Source: Locusta migratoria (Eukaryota; Arthropoda; Insecta; Orthoptera; Acrididae). From it: a stretch of 64,000 bases of DNA. Of this stretch, positions 11,536 to 23,607 are shown in pieces. The translations under genes and the position numbers were made by a program. The first letter of the stretch is position 1. Each line of letters opens with the position of its first letter. The stretch covers positions 19,997,078-20,061,077 of the forward strand of contig CM048748.1 in NCBI GenBank assembly GCA_026315105.1, in the 5' to 3' direction. The notes beneath the pieces were generated by a model. It was not told the DNA's origin, made no database searches, and saw only the letters and a list, made by a program, of their open reading frames with translations.

Positions 11536-12439
11536 AAAATACCTCTCTCAGAACCTGACTCAATCAACTCACTCAGATCCATCATACAATGGACCAACTG
11601 TAAACTATAACTGTATGTCACACATCACTTACAAAAACTATCCACTCTACTGGTCCATCATCTCAGAAGCAGTGTCCCTCTTCCCATCAACCACACATCA
11701 AACCACCACCCTTAACAAACCAAGCCTGGCTTACCTACTGAATCTTCCAACCCCAGCACATACCCCACCTAGAACCTACCACAACCATCACCACATACAA
11801 ACACCACTTAACACCAATTCCAATTAAGTTCTTAACCTCTCATCCAAATCCCTCTCTATGCCAGAGGTATCTGCACTGTCAAAAGGCTTAACCTTCAGTT
11901 CCACACCTAATTCAACAACATTGCCCTGGTCAAAGATGTCCTCTTGTTTACACATAACCTCAACTGGAAATACCACTTACCACCCAGTCACAACCCACAG
12001 GCAACAGAGCCACTGTTCAACCGTGCCTTTAACAATTCCAACCACCATCCCCAATGGATCCTCCTCCTCTTCTGCAAAACCATCCCTTGCAGGAATTCCA
12101 GGAATGCTTCACATCCAGCATTGCCTCCCAGTCCTTCCTGAACAGCATCAACTACTCCCAACATCAACCCAACAGAATCGAATGCCATGTAAAAGCTGAA
12201 AGCATACCACTCAATTGTAATTCTCCCAGTGGACAAGAGCTCCACAACAGCAGTACTTTATCAAGAGGAGTATGTGGTAGTGGGACTGCATCAACTCTCT
12301 TACACCTGCATTACAAACCTGTTGCTCATGACCTCATTCCCTCAGTCGAGGCTAAACTACAGAAAATCCTAAAAACTTAGGTCTCACCACTGCCTCAGTA
12401 GAACTTCTCTCTCAACCTGAACCACACACCCCGACCTCT

Positions 12440-13014
12440 AGCTACTCTCTAAAATCCATAAAGAGAACCATCCTGGACATCCCATCATAGCAAGCTTCAA
12501 AGTCCCAACAGAATGCATCTCAGCTCCGGTATACCAACACCTCCAACCCATTACCTACAGGCTGCCATCTCACATCAAAGACACAAACATTTTTTCTGGA
12601 ACTCCTCATATCCATCTCTATGCCCCTCCCACCTGAAAGCTTCCTTGTCACCATAGATCCCACATCCCTCTACGCCAACATCCCCCACAACCATGGTCCA
12701 TCAGCTCTGGAACACTGTCTTTTCCAGCACCCACCTGAAGCCTCCCAAAAAATTCATTTCTTGTCACACTTGCTAATTTCATCCTCACCCATAGTTATTT
12801 CACCTTTGGGGGGGGGCAGACCTACAAATAAATTGGGGGATAGTTATGGGGACAAGGATAGCCCCCTCCCATGTGGCCCATGAAGAGGTTGCCATAGAAG
12901 AGACATGCCGTAAGACACAGTAGTTGCACTCCCTGGCTTGGTATAGATCCGTAGATGACATGTTTGTGGTCTGGACTCATGGCGTAAAACCCCTTCTAAG
13001 TTCCTTCAAGACCT
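12440..13014 (+). pseudogene. Penelope reverse transcriptase remnant
   Basis: Penelope RTs are related to telomerase and prime at exposed 3' ends. The coding blocks lie in at least two frames with stops, from the KIHK block through the SLYANIPHN block, a VMGTRIAPSHV-like block, and the catalytic V-D-D within YRSVDDMFVVW. The first tyrosine of the usual YxDD box is replaced by a serine-valine context. Only decayed coding remains, and the 3' part of the palm is cut off by the LTR-like insertion. Confidence 0.82.
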
Positions 13015-13988
13015 TGTAATGAAGCATGTTGGGATTTATTCCCATCTGCTTGCATTACTGAACCCCCTGATACCAGTGTTGCATAATAATAGATATGGAT
13101 GTAATTAGTTTTATTATCATTTTCTTTTTCCAAAACTTTTGTTATTCTTTTTTCTAATGTGACAAGCTGAAGTTATATTCTATTATTTGAAGTCACGAAG
13201 GTTTGTTTAAATAGCAAATATTAATTAGTTCATGCTAGAGGTGTATTATTGTAGGTCATATATTAGACTAATTGGTATTTCTAATGAGACTAAATAAATT
13301 CTATGTGCTTAATGTTAAAGTAGTTATTATGTTTCACAAGTAATGCTAGGAAATTTGTGCACTCATTAATTTATGTACAATTACCATTTATTCCAAAAAT
13401 AGTGTTTAAAGGCATAGTATACTAAATTTGTAAATGAAGGACTCTTAACATAACCAAGATTTATATATCAATTTACTCAGTATTATTTACTCTACCTATT
13501 GTTGCATGTAATTAAATTAATTATAATGGAAAAGTAATCAATGTACATAATTAACAATTCGTAATTTTCAGAGTCATTGTTCAACTATCATAAATAGGAT
13601 GCTTTTGTGCCGTGTAGAAGAGTCTTGTTAAATGTCTGATCGGAGGCACAATCCAAGTCACTCTGAACTCTAATTTGAACAATTATGTCCTTCAATGTTA
13701 GTCACGCAGAAAGTATTTCTGCCGTGATTATGAACAAATTCTTCATATTTTTGCCACACTAAATGTAGACCTCAAACCTATGTATTATTGATGTGAGAAT
13801 GTGCCTACTGGGTTGTAGTGAGTAATTTATAAGACATGTACGCTGGTCATAAATGGGGACAATTGGGTATTAATGATTCATTAAAGTGTCAATGAACTAA
13901 AATTCTAAGTGTCGCCTACATTATTTGTAGCAAACTAAATTTGCCCCATGAAATTTCAATCAGTCGTGACCAATAGTGCCGATCCACA
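13015..13988 (+). mobile_element. Solo-LTR-like repeat, copy 2, inside Penelope element
   Basis: It aligns with 9020-10070 over its whole length, with many substitutions and small indels. A TATA-like ATAAATAGGATG near 13590 is preserved; the AATAAA of copy 1 is mutated here. Penelope coding order is continuous across it (RT core before, linker block after), so it is an insertion. A short repeat GAAGCA occurs at both edges (near 13021 and 13991) and may be the target duplication if the LTR begins at TGTTGGG. Boundaries are approximate. Confidence 0.65.
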
Positions 13989-15770
13989 AGAAGCATTGAA
14001 CTATGACCAGGCATCATCACAACCTCAACTCCGTCTCTAACCCAAAATTCACCTGGTCCTTCTCCAGAACTCAAGCCACCTTCCTTGACGTTGACCTTCA
14101 CCTTGTTGAGTCCCACATCCACACACCTCAGTCTGTATTAATCCCACAAACAAACAATAGTATTTTCACTTTGATAGCTGCCATCCCTTCCATAATCAAA
14201 CTATCTCCACACTACAGCCTAGGTGCCAGTGAGAAACTGATCTGTTCCAGTGAGGAATCCCTCACCACCTACAACAACCACCTGTCCAATGGTTTCCTCT
14301 GCCACAACTACCCTACATACCCTCTCCATCAGCAAATCTCTCAAGCAGTCCATTCCTAACCCTTCTAGCAACAATGTTCTTAACCCCAGACCACCCAGAA
14401 GTATCCCCTTAGTCACCTAATACCACACCGGCCCGGAATACCTCAACAAATCGCTGCATAGGGCTGACTTCTCAAGTCGTACTCTGAAATGAGATAATTG
14501 CTCCGAAGTATCCTTTCCACACCATCCAGAGTAGCCTTCTGCCCACTTGCCAACCTCCATAACGCCCTCAGCAAACCTTACAACATCCCCAAACCACTCT
14601 CCTAATCTAATTGTTCCCACCCCTGTAACCAATACTGCTGCAAAACCTGTCCCATGCATCTTCTCACAAACACATACTAAAGCCCCATCACAAGGAAACG
14701 CACCATTCGAGGCAGGGCCACATGCAAAACATTACGTGTCATCTACCAACTAACATGTGTCCATTATACAGCCTCTTATGTTGGTATAACCACAAACAAA
14801 CTGGCTAAATGCACGAATGGTCACAGACAGACTGTTTTCCTTTGGGGCACCCAATATCCTGTGTCAGAACATGCCCTCCAGTACGATTCTATGGACCTTG
14901 GCATGTGTTACATCACATGTGCCATTTCAATACTACCACCACAGCCCCTCAGAGCTACGGAGATGGAAACTTGCCCTCCAACATATCCTATCCTCCTGGC
15001 CTAAATTTACACTAAACTCTCCCCCTCCTCAACTCACTTTTTCATTACTTATTTCTCACACCCCTTCTCAGCCTTCCTCTCATATATATATTTGAGTGTT
15101 TGTATTTGCATGTGTGTTTCTCTATATCTTTCCCTGTTAATTAAAAACCTTTTACCTAATCCCCATCCCAAACTAAGCATTATTCGGTTCAGTTCTCTTT
15201 ACTGCTTGATCTGTCCTCTTTGGTTAGACATCCTCTTTGGCATGGTTCAGTACTAACATACACAATCCTTACACATCACCCATCACCACCTCTTAGACTA
15301 CGTCGTCAATAACCTTCCCCTTCTGTTCCCTTTCTCTTCCCTCCTCTCCTACCTGATGAAGAACCAGTTCTAAAAGCTAGTGCTATTTTTGCGTCCATTT
15401 TCTTTTTTTGGGACTATCGTCGGTACAGAAATAGCATTAAGTACCGGCCAACCACTTATCTCTCTTGAACAATACTTTGTCAATTTTTCATGCCTGTCAG
15501 CAGGTCAGTGAGCCTCTTTATGGCGAGTTGTAATCTATCCTCCATTATTAACATTACATAGGACTACAAAATAATTTGAAGTTGTTTACCATCTATTACT
15601 TAAATAAATCTCCAAGAAAGGGGATCACAGAGGTGATAATTTTACTCTTGGACTGAAAATTGAACACACACCACTGTTGCTGAACACACAAAAAACCAAT
15701 GGGGCCCTGGAATTATTTATAATTCATCAATAAATTATACACACTAATTTAGTAATATTATTTGTCTTAC

Positions 15771-15969
15771 TCTTTTCCACTTGGCTCACATTCTGTTAGT
15801 CTTGGTTTCTTTTCCCGTGGATATTGAGTTGTAACTTCTTCTGAATCAACAGAGATCTCTTCCTTCACACACCATGTGCCATTATTTGTTAGTGGACAGT
15901 CTCCATTTTCCATTTTATCTTTGTTCAATGAAGAGCAACCTTCAATTAAAAAAGAAATATTGCTTGACA
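15771..15969 (-). CDS. DNMT1: DNA methyltransferase 1, linker exon before RFTS
   Basis: This 199-nt exon has donor A|GTAAGAC and acceptor TTTTTTTTAG. It encodes a polar, low-complexity linker with segments KMENGDCPLTNNGTW, VKEEISVDSEEVTTQYP and the basic REKKPRLTECEPSGK, which joins in phase to ENSKKQ of the next exon. A second acceptor 30 nt inside (ATTGAAG, exon 15771-15939) is also in frame, so ten residues could be alternatively included. The DNMT1 assignment rests on phase continuity with the RFTS exon and the preceding exon, and on the expected basic linker, not on a domain match. The REKKPR cluster could act in nuclear import. Confidence 0.82.
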
Positions 15970-16069
15970 CTAAAAAAAATGGCAATGTGGTAATTTACAC
16001 ACATACACACACAAAAAATGATCTTAAGTTGATATAAGACCCATTTTTGTGTTAAGTACACAGTGAGAC

Positions 16070-18820
16070 CCACTCCCATTAACCACACACATTGCCGAGG
16101 TGGGGTGGCTTGCGTGCCTCAACGATACAGATAGCCGTACCAGAGGTGCAACCACAGCAGAAGGGTATCTGTGGAGAGGCCAGACAAACGTGTGGTTCCT
16201 GAAGAGGGGCAGCAGCCTTTTCAGTAGTTACAAGGGCAACAGTCTGGATGATTGACTGAGCTGGCCTTGTAACATCAGCTAATGTGGCTTTGCCACACAG
16301 TTACTGCGAACGGCTGAAAGCAAGGGGAAACTACAGCCGTTAATTTTCCCGAGGACATGCAGCTCTAGTGTATGAACATATGATGATGGCATCCTCTCGG
16401 GTAAAATATTCCGGAGGTAAAATAGTCCCCCATTCGGATCTCCGGGCGGGGACTACTCAGGAGGATGTGATCATCAAGAAAGACAACACTAGCATTCTAC
16501 GGATCGGAGCATGGAATGTTAGATCCCTTAATCAGGTAGGGAAGCTAGAAAATTTAAAAAGGGAAATGGATAGGTTGAAGTTAGATATAGTGGGGATTAG
16601 TGAAGTTCGGTGGCAGGATGAACAGGATTTCTGGTCAGGTGAGTACAGGATTATAAATACAAAAACAGTTGGGGTATCACAGGAGTAGGGCTGATAATGA
16701 ATAGAAAATAGGAATGCGGGTAAACTAGTATGAGCAACACAGTGATCGCATTATTGTAGTCAATATAGATACAAAGCCAACACTGACCACAGTAGTACAG
16801 GTTTATATGCCAACTAGCTCTGCAGATGATGAGGAGATCGAAGAAATATATGAGGAGCTAAAGGAAATTATTCAGACAATTAAGGGAGAGGAAAACTTAA
16901 TTGTTATGGGAGACTGGAATTCGGTAGTAGGACAAGGAAGGGAAGGGAAGATAGTAGGTGAATATGGTCTGGGCAAAAGGAATGAAAGAGGAAGCCGCCT
17001 GGTAGAATTTTGCGTGGAACATAATTTGGTTATAACAAACACCTGGTTTAAGAATCACAAAAGAAGGTTGTATACATGGAAGAGACCAAGAGACACCGGG
17101 AGAGACAAGATAGATTTTATAATGGTAAGACATAGATTTTGGTACCAGGTTATAAACTGTAAAACATACCCAGGGGCAGATATAGACTCTGACCATAACT
17201 TGTTGGTTACGAACTGTAGGCTGAAATTGAAGAAACTACAAAAAGGTAGGAAAATAAGGAGATGGAACATGGATAAATTGAAGGAACCTGAAGTTCTTAA
17301 GAATTTCAGAGGGAGCTTTAGGCAACAATTGACAGAAACGGTGGAAAATAAAACAGTAGAGGAGGAATGGGTAGCATTGAGAGATGAAATAGTGAAGGCA
17401 GCAGAGGACAAAATAGGTAGGAAGGCAAGACCTACAAAAAAATCCTTGGATATCACAGGAGATACTAAATTTAATCGATTAAAGGAGAAAATATAAAAAT
17501 GCAATAAATGAAACAGGCAAAATGATATACAGACGACTAAGAAATGAGATTGACAGGAAATGCAAAATGGCTAAGCAGGAGTGGCTAGAAGGCAAATGCA
17601 AGAATGTAGAAGAATGTATAAATAGGGTAAAAATAGATACAGCCTACAGGAAAATAAAAGAGACATTTGGGGACAAGAAAAGCAATTCTATGAATATCAA
17701 GAACAGAATTGGGAAACCAGTTCTCAGCAAAGAAGGGAAAGCTGGAAGGTGGAAAGAGTACATAGAGCAGCTTTACAAAGGAAATGAACTTAGAGACAAT
17801 GTTGTAGGAAGGGAAGAGGAAGTAGATGAAGATGAAATAGGTGATACTGTACTGAGAGATGAATTTGACAGAGCCCTGAAAGACCTAGGTCGGAACAAGG
17901 CCCCAGGAGTAGATGACATACCCTCAGAGCTACTAAAGTCTCTGGGAGAGCCAGCCATGACAAAATTGTTTCACCTGGTGTGTAAGATGTATGAGACAGG
18001 TGAAGTACCCTCAGACTTTAAGAAAAATGTTATAATCCCCATTCCAAAGAAAGCAGGTGCAGTCAGGTGTGAAAACTACAGAACCATCAGTTTGATAAGT
18101 CATGGTTGTTTACAGAAGGATGGAAAAGCTGGTAGAAGCCAACCTCAGGGAAGATCAGTTTGGGTTCAGGAGAAATGTAGGAACACGGGAGGCAATACTC
18201 ACTTTACGGCTTATCCTAGAAGATAGATTAAGAAAAGGCAAACCTACATTTCTAGCTTTTGTAGAAGGCTTTTGACAATGTTGATTGGAATAAACTCTTT
18301 CGAGTTCTGAAGCAAGCAGGAGTAAAATATAGGGAGCGTAAGGTTATTTACAAATTGTACAAAAACTAGACAGCGGTTGTCAGAGTTGAAGGGCATGAAG
18401 GGATGCAGTGGTTGGAAAGGGAGTAAGACAGGGTTGTAGCCTTTCTCCAATGTTATTCAATTTGTACATTGAGCAAGCTATAAAGGAAAGCAAGGAGAAA
18501 TTTGGAGAAGGAATTAAAGTTCAGGGGGAAGAATTAAAAGAAGGTGGGTGGATCGCATAACTAATGAAGAGGTACTGAACTGAATTGGGGAGAAAAGAAA
18601 TTTCTGGCATACCTTGACTAAAAGAAGGGATAGATTGGTAGGGCACATTCTTTGACATCAAGGGATTGTGAATTTAGCGTTGGAGGGAAGTGTGAGATGG
18701 ATACAGTAAGCAGATTCATACAGATGTAGGTTGCCGTTCTTATGTGGAGATGAAGAGGCTTGCTCAGGATAGGGTATTGTGGAGAGCTGCATCAAACCAG
18801 TCTCCAGACTCAAGACAACA
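16070..18820 (+). mobile_element. RTE-type LINE, near full-length but internally deleted, 12-bp TSD
   Basis: The element is flanked by ACACAGTGAGAC at 16058-16069 and 18821-18832. Its 5' leader begins near CATTGCCGAGGTGGGGTGGC. It encodes an APE-type endonuclease followed by RT, of the kind often annotated in insects as craniofacial development protein 2-like. It ends with a CAACA-type tail. Between about 18537 and 18540 the sequence jumps from the RT block after QGCSLSPMLFNLYIEQA directly to the C-terminal block, so the catalytic YxDD segment is missing. It cannot be autonomous. It lies in the DNMT1 intron between exons 15771 and 23608, antisense to the gene. Confidence 0.92.
16368..18490 (+). 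pseudogene. RTE endonuclease-reverse transcriptase ORF, broken
   Basis: Frame 1 (16368-16688) carries ILRIGAWNVRSLN and VGISEVRWQDE, the N- and E-bearing motifs of the APE endonuclease, and then hits a stop. A second open stretch (16807-17496) has VMGDWNSVVG and GADIDSDHNLLV, the other catalytic motifs, and continues into the linker. A third (17522-18226) has RNKAPGVDDIPSELLKSLG and DFKKNVIIPIPKKAG, the RT fingers. Later blocks in shifted frames include GVRQGCSLSPMLFNLYIE. At least three frame breaks and a deletion of about a dozen residues near 18100 (after ISLISHG) are visible. Confidence 0.9.
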
Positions 18821-18832
18821 ACACAGTGAGAC

Positions 18833-19592
18833 AAGTTACGGACGAGTTACGTAAATATCCTGAGCTTCAGATAGATGCAATTCTTTGCATTTAAGCGTTT
18901 TTAATCACCAGTCTCCATTATGTCTGTCCAGCTTTTTTCCCCTGCATATCTGACTCCTGATTAACATTGCTATGAGGTCCTCTTCCATATCTGCAAGCCA
19001 CTTCCCCCCCCCCCCCCAGATATCTCTTGCCTCATCCCTTCAGGCTTCCTGATTAACACTTTCTCAACACTTGGGCTTGTTGCTAGAAAGTCAACCTTAT
19101 TATTTCTTACATAATTTTAACTTAGCACTCATCTCTTACGAAACTGTTGTGAAATCCATATGACAGCTTCAGATGGATACAGGCGACAGGATAATGACTC
19201 AGTGACTATATGGTTAACAAAAAATGAAAATCGTTAAAATAGCCACCTGGAATGCGAAGCACTCAAGAGACCTGGAAACTCCAAGAAGTCGTAAAAGAAT
19301 TGGACAAGTATAGAGTGAAAACAGTGGAATTATGAAATATAAAATGAAAGGAGAGGGGAGACATTAAGAAAACATGTTGTGGGAACATATTTCAAACCTT
19401 GTGCTTCTTCAAAACAACTGGCCTCAACCTTCTGAAGATTCTGCAGCGGAAGAAAACTTCCGCACATTCTAGCTATGAATTTATCACCATACCTAATGAA
19501 GCATTCGGACACATTTTACCACCACCTTCTACGTTTATCTTCATATTAAATGATATGAACAAATGCATGCATATAATGTATAGCAGTCATAA
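18833..19592. other. DNMT1 intron, nothing recognised
   Basis: A poly-C run occurs near 19003-19018. No coding or repeat family was identified. Confidence 0.35.
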
Positions 19593-19753
19593 CTGCAGAG
19601 ATTTGTTGAACACCACTGTGATTTACTAGGCAAGGTGCTGTTGGAGGTGGTATGCTGCTGCTGTTGCCCGACCTCAACTGATTTACAGAGCCAGATAGAG
19701 AGTATAGACGGGACCTACAGATTTCAACATTAATTCAGAATCACAGAGCAAAT

Positions 19754-19826
<73 letters not shown>

Positions 19827-19965
19827 CTTACATCAGCAAATGTTGCCAGAGGTGAAAGAACATTAATTGGCAGATGAATATCTTAGGATAGACTATGGAT
19901 CAAATCTGCAACCTCTGGATTTGTAGTCTAGCACTTTTCCAATGAGCCACCAATGTACCAAACTG
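19593..19965 (-). mobile_element. tRNA-derived SINE, second family, with internal (CT)n
   Basis: On the minus strand the head reads GGCTCATTGGAAAAGTGC followed by a B-box-like GGTTGCAGATTTGATCC. The body matches the element at 7877-8153. A long CT run at 19757-19824 lies in the middle and was probably expanded after insertion. Confidence 0.6.
19757..19824. repeat. (CT)n microsatellite
   Basis: About 68 bp of CT dinucleotides. Confidence 0.95.
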
Positions 19966-20506
19966 TAACCAGGACATCTTGGTTAAAAAGACTGTAGACT
20001 GGAATCTAGAGGAGAGGGTCGGCATTTGTAAGCTACTGCAGCTGATGCTATAGAGTATGATTACAAATGTACCTTGAGTGAGTTAGGGAGGGTACAGGAT
20101 GCACCAGGAAGACATACACCTAAAGTGTTGGCTTTTAAAGTGCTGAATCAAGGTGGCAAATACAGCTACACATCACAATAGGTGACCCCGATTTTGTCTC
20201 TCACAGAAAGGAAATCAACCTCAAAATTAAGGATGAAAGCCCTGGTGACAAACTTTTTGTCTGGTAGGCCTCAACATACACAATGTTAAAACTGGATTCC
20301 TTGTTTCACCAATTTTTCTCCTAATTAGGTGTTCCTTTTTCCTTGCATGCTATTAGAGAATGTAACAGTAGAGATATAACATGAAAGCAGTTCAATGAAT
20401 CCTCTGCTATGCACTTAAATGTGATTTATAGTGTTCATGTGGATGTAGATCCCTGAGGGATAGTAGGGAAATACAATCTGCAAAATCGTGTTTCAGAAAG
20501 AAAACT

Positions 20507-20912
20507 CAGAGATGCCAACTTTTAAGAAAGCCAATTATGGCCGAATCGGACTGGGCAATGCTGTCAGTGGGGTTGGGGTGGGTGGGATTTTATGCATTGG
20601 CATTGATAAATAAGACACTGTGGAAAATCTCTCAACAAGTAATTACAGAAATCGAACAAACAATTAAAATAAATGCAATATAAAAAGACCGATATGTACA
20701 GAGCTTCTTTTTCTTACCTGCACATTGACTTTATTTGCATTACAATTGTTGAGAATTCACATTGTAAAAAATTATTTTGCCTTATGCATCCTTTTGAGGA
20801 ATTCGTATTAAAAAAAATTTAATCATAATTTTATCCATGTCAATTGTAATGTCATAATTATCGGAGGGAATTTGTAATTATTACAATTGATTTGTAATGG
20901 TTGGCATCTCTG
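20507..20912. mobile_element. hAT-like MITE with CAGAGATGCCAAC terminal repeats
   Basis: The 406-bp element begins CAGAGATGCCAAC and ends with its inverse GTTGGCATCTCTG. Direct repeats GAAAACT lie at 20500-20506 and 20913-20919; an eighth base may have mutated, since hAT makes 8-bp duplications. The inside is AT-rich and non-coding. It must be mobilised in trans. Confidence 0.85.
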
Positions 20913-21225
20913 GAAAACTTAACATTTTTGGTAACAACAATGTAATACAAGAGTTACATCTACAAGAAAAACTCATCGAGACAGTGGTCAACACAATATT
21001 TCATATTTTCTGAAATTTATAAAACAAAATAAGTACAATAACTTTAACACAAATTATTCAACCGAGGTCATTGTCCTATTGTTTTATCTGCTAATCATTA
21101 TGCCACCAAATTCATCCTACTTTAATAAGAAACCTAATTTAAGAATAAATAGAACCAAATAAATTACCTATGATGGTGGGTCACTGCATAGTGCACTCTA
21201 TAACAAATCAAAATAAGCATCATTA

Positions 21226-21377
21226 CACTAGAGGGAGGCCGAGGGACGAACACAGTAAGCAGATTCAAAAGGAAGTAAGTTGCTTTTCGTATTCTCAAAT
21301 GAAGAGGCTTGCACAGAACAGGGTAGCGCGGATAGCTGAATCAAACCAATCTGTTGACTGGAAACAACAACAACATG
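21226..21377 (+). mobile_element. RTE-type LINE, 3' end fragment
   Basis: It encodes GGRPRDEHSKQIQKEVSC and QMKRLAQNRVARIA, the RTE C-terminus, and ends at GACTGGAAACAACAACAACA. Only the last 150 bp are present, typical of 5' truncation. Confidence 0.85.
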
Positions 21378-21460
21378 CGCACATGTCTACTTATTAACAA
21401 AAACCATTTATTTAACTGCTAATGGTATGTCGGCTCTCAATACAAGCAACTAATCATTTT

Positions 21461-21613
21461 GAAACTTCCTGGCAGATTAAAATTGTGTGCCGGAACCGGG
21501 ACTCGAACCTGGGACCTTTGTCTTTCGTGGGCAAGCGCACTACCGACTGTGCTATCCCGAGTCGACTCACGATGCCACCTCACAACTTTACTTCCATCAG
21601 TACCTCACCTCCT
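21461..21613 (-). mobile_element. tRNA-derived SINE with 12-bp target duplication
   Basis: Same family as 4866-5171. Minus strand: a degraded A-box near 21560, B-box CAGGTTCGAGTCCCGG, then GGCACACAATTTTAATCTGC and a CCAGGAAGTTTC end. Direct repeats ACTAATCATTTT lie at 21449-21460 and 21614-21625. Confidence 0.92.
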
Positions 21614-21625
21614 ACTAATCATTTT

Positions 21626-22860
21626 CCTTACATATGCATTTGCAATAGCTGCAATGTTGGGTAGTGTGCAGTCCAAGTACTTGCATAATAGTACTGCTCT
21701 CCATGCCACTGCAAATCTTGAAAATTCCTATGAACACTCAGGAAGAGTTCCTCTTCCCTAACAGACATGAATCACGTAGATCTGCTGGTGAGCTTCAATA
21801 CAATGAAATATCACGCCCGACATCTAACCTGCTGTAGTGGCATTGGCATGCGTCTTACGTGTTCAGTGATACACCGGAAAAAAAGAATTATCGTGAAAAA
21901 AGTAAATAAAATAAAAAGTGTTTTAAAACAATCATTCTTCATTTCGTTCTGCTATCAGATCATTTTAGATGTACATTCGAAGTATTTTTATCACATGAGA
22001 AACGTCTTATGTCGCGGAGACAGCACTTGTACAAGTCTTAGCGCGGCCGCGTTAAAATAGATGGCAGTGGCCGGAGTTGCAATGCGGATGCAGGTTCAAA
22101 TTCTCTTCTGAACCCCCTGGAGGCAGTATATGGGCGTTCCCAAGGTAGGGAGGGTCGCTTTTAATATTGGCACTGGAGCTGGTAGAGACGCCAGCTCCTG
22201 GCTGCTCGAGCTCTGGGGGTTACACACAAATGATCCTAAAGCAAAGTCAATGGAGCTACTGCACACCTCACCTTGCACATTGGCAAATCCTCCGTTAAGG
22301 CAACACCTGTAATTCATATTTGTTTTTGGCGCATTGAAGATTCATCGAAACACGTCAAATTTTGGTAAAATATCCTACAACTATAAATTAAAGACACATC
22401 AACTGTAAAAGCCTTCTGAATCCAAGCATGAATAATAATGAAGTCACCACTCTCCGCCTGGCAAGAGTAGCCGTGCGAGTAGCAGCATCACATTGCACTG
22501 TCTAAGATAGTGGGTTCAAGAGGGACTGCAAGCAATTTCTTTAAACTCAATCTTCTTCTTAACAGAAACAACAATGACTTTTGTATTGTTACTTGCCACG
22601 TATCTTTGGATGTTTTAGGAAACTTATTGCGATTTTGAGTTCACATGACATTTATACTCTTTGTTGTACTAAACATTTAACTGTTTAAAAAGATTTGAGG
22701 AAGAGCAGCCTTTGCGCAGGCATAAGGTTAGGATGGGGTGCTGCTTACTGTGTCACGTGACCCAAAGGTAGCTTGTCTCTTCATCGTAACAGATTCATTT
22801 TGTCACAGTCACTTAACCGTGTAATCAGTTACTTACTGTGTTTTAGTGTTCATGTGTACA
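21626..22860. other. DNMT1 intron, possible SINE-like scraps
   Basis: Two short tRNA-like patches occur: near 22068-22110 (GCAGGTTCAAATTCTC, B-box-like) and near 22460-22530 (AGTAGCCGTGCGAGTAGC, then GGGTTCAAGAGGGAC). Neither gives a full element. A GT/GC-rich run occurs at 22867-22912. Confidence 0.3.
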
Positions 22861-22930
22861 TTCATATGTTGTGTGTGTGTGTGCGCGCGCGCGCGTGCAT
22901 GTGCGTGTGTGTTTCCACTCCTTCCAAATA

Positions 22931-23045
22931 ATAATGAACATTCAGTATCTTTTAGAAACAAATTACTCAGCTTTAAGTTTGGAACAAAAGTGCGAATTTA
23001 AGAAGCTTGGTAAGACATTCAGCAGATCTTTTAACGAAAATATAT
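22931..23045 (+). pseudogene. ZMYM1-like hAT transposase, N-terminal scrap
   Basis: The frame encodes MNIQYLLETNYSALSLEQKC and EFKKLG, then SRSFNENIS. From recall this resembles the start of the TTF-type/ZMYM1-like hAT proteins common in insects, in which a leucine-rich start precedes a zinc finger. The zinc finger is missing; GC-rich unrelated sequence follows. Confidence 0.45.
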
Positions 23046-23607
23046 CTAAAAGGGGAGGGGGGGGGTGGACGCGCACAAACCCAGGTACTTTCCCTCGGCA
23101 CCAAACAGCGCCACACCAAGCGGGGCTGGGGAGGGGGGCACAGCGGAGCCATTATCAAGATCCGGCACTCAAAGAAGTGAAGCACCAGCCACCACTGTGT
23201 AGTGGTATCAACACTTCACAAAGTTTGTCTTCAAAGTTGACAAAGTTACCAAATGAGCACTATATTAAGTACTCCTTAGACCTATCAGTGGAAATACAAA
23301 TACTAAATTACTTCAAATAACACAGATGTATATTATCTGTTATCTACAGAGTTTTCTTCTGTAGGCTTCACTGACTAGTGTTTGTCATCACAGGATACCC
23401 TGTCTCAGTCATTCAAGTACAATCAACATACTACACCCATTGGCGATCTATAACAGGGGTAGAACCAATTTTCCAGAATTTTGATCACAAACGGGTCTGT
23501 AATAAATTTTCTACTGGCAGTACCCTACAGTGAAGATTCCAATAATATCCAATCTAATTGTAATAGTACATATTACATCAGAAAAAATATTAAATTTTTA
23601 CACTTAC

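Larger units (their letters stand above)
11590..15560 (+). mobile_element. Penelope-like element, degenerate, split by an LTR-like repeat
   Basis: Reading frames are broken, but the order of Penelope hallmarks is preserved. An N-terminal block like LSKGLTFSSTPN lies near 11880. A KIHKENHPGHPII block lies near 12450. A DPTSLYANIPHN block (RT motif A) lies near 12655. An RT core reading like YRSVDDMFVVWTHG lies near 12945. A WSFSRTQATFLDVDLHLV block lies near 14060. A GIY-YIG endonuclease block reading SYVGITTNKLAKCTNGHR lies near 14780-14835. The LTR-like repeat at 13015-13988 interrupts it after the RT core. The tail at 15480-15560 (CCTCTTTATGGCGAGTTGTA) is shared with other copies. It lies antisense in a DNMT1 intron. 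Confidence 0.88.

Noticed and set aside
11421..11621. Open frame rich in arginine-glutamate on the minus strand
   Set aside because: Translation of the (CT)n microsatellite.
9020..13988. One LTR retrotransposon with LTRs at 9020 and 13015
   Set aside because: The space between contains a DNMT1 exon and a Penelope element and no gag or pol, and the second copy interrupts Penelope coding. Two separate insertions fit better.
22096..23320. Several 60-149-codon frames near a GT-rich run
   Set aside because: Apart from the short ZMYM1-like block at 22931-23045 they read low-complexity or unrelated sequence.
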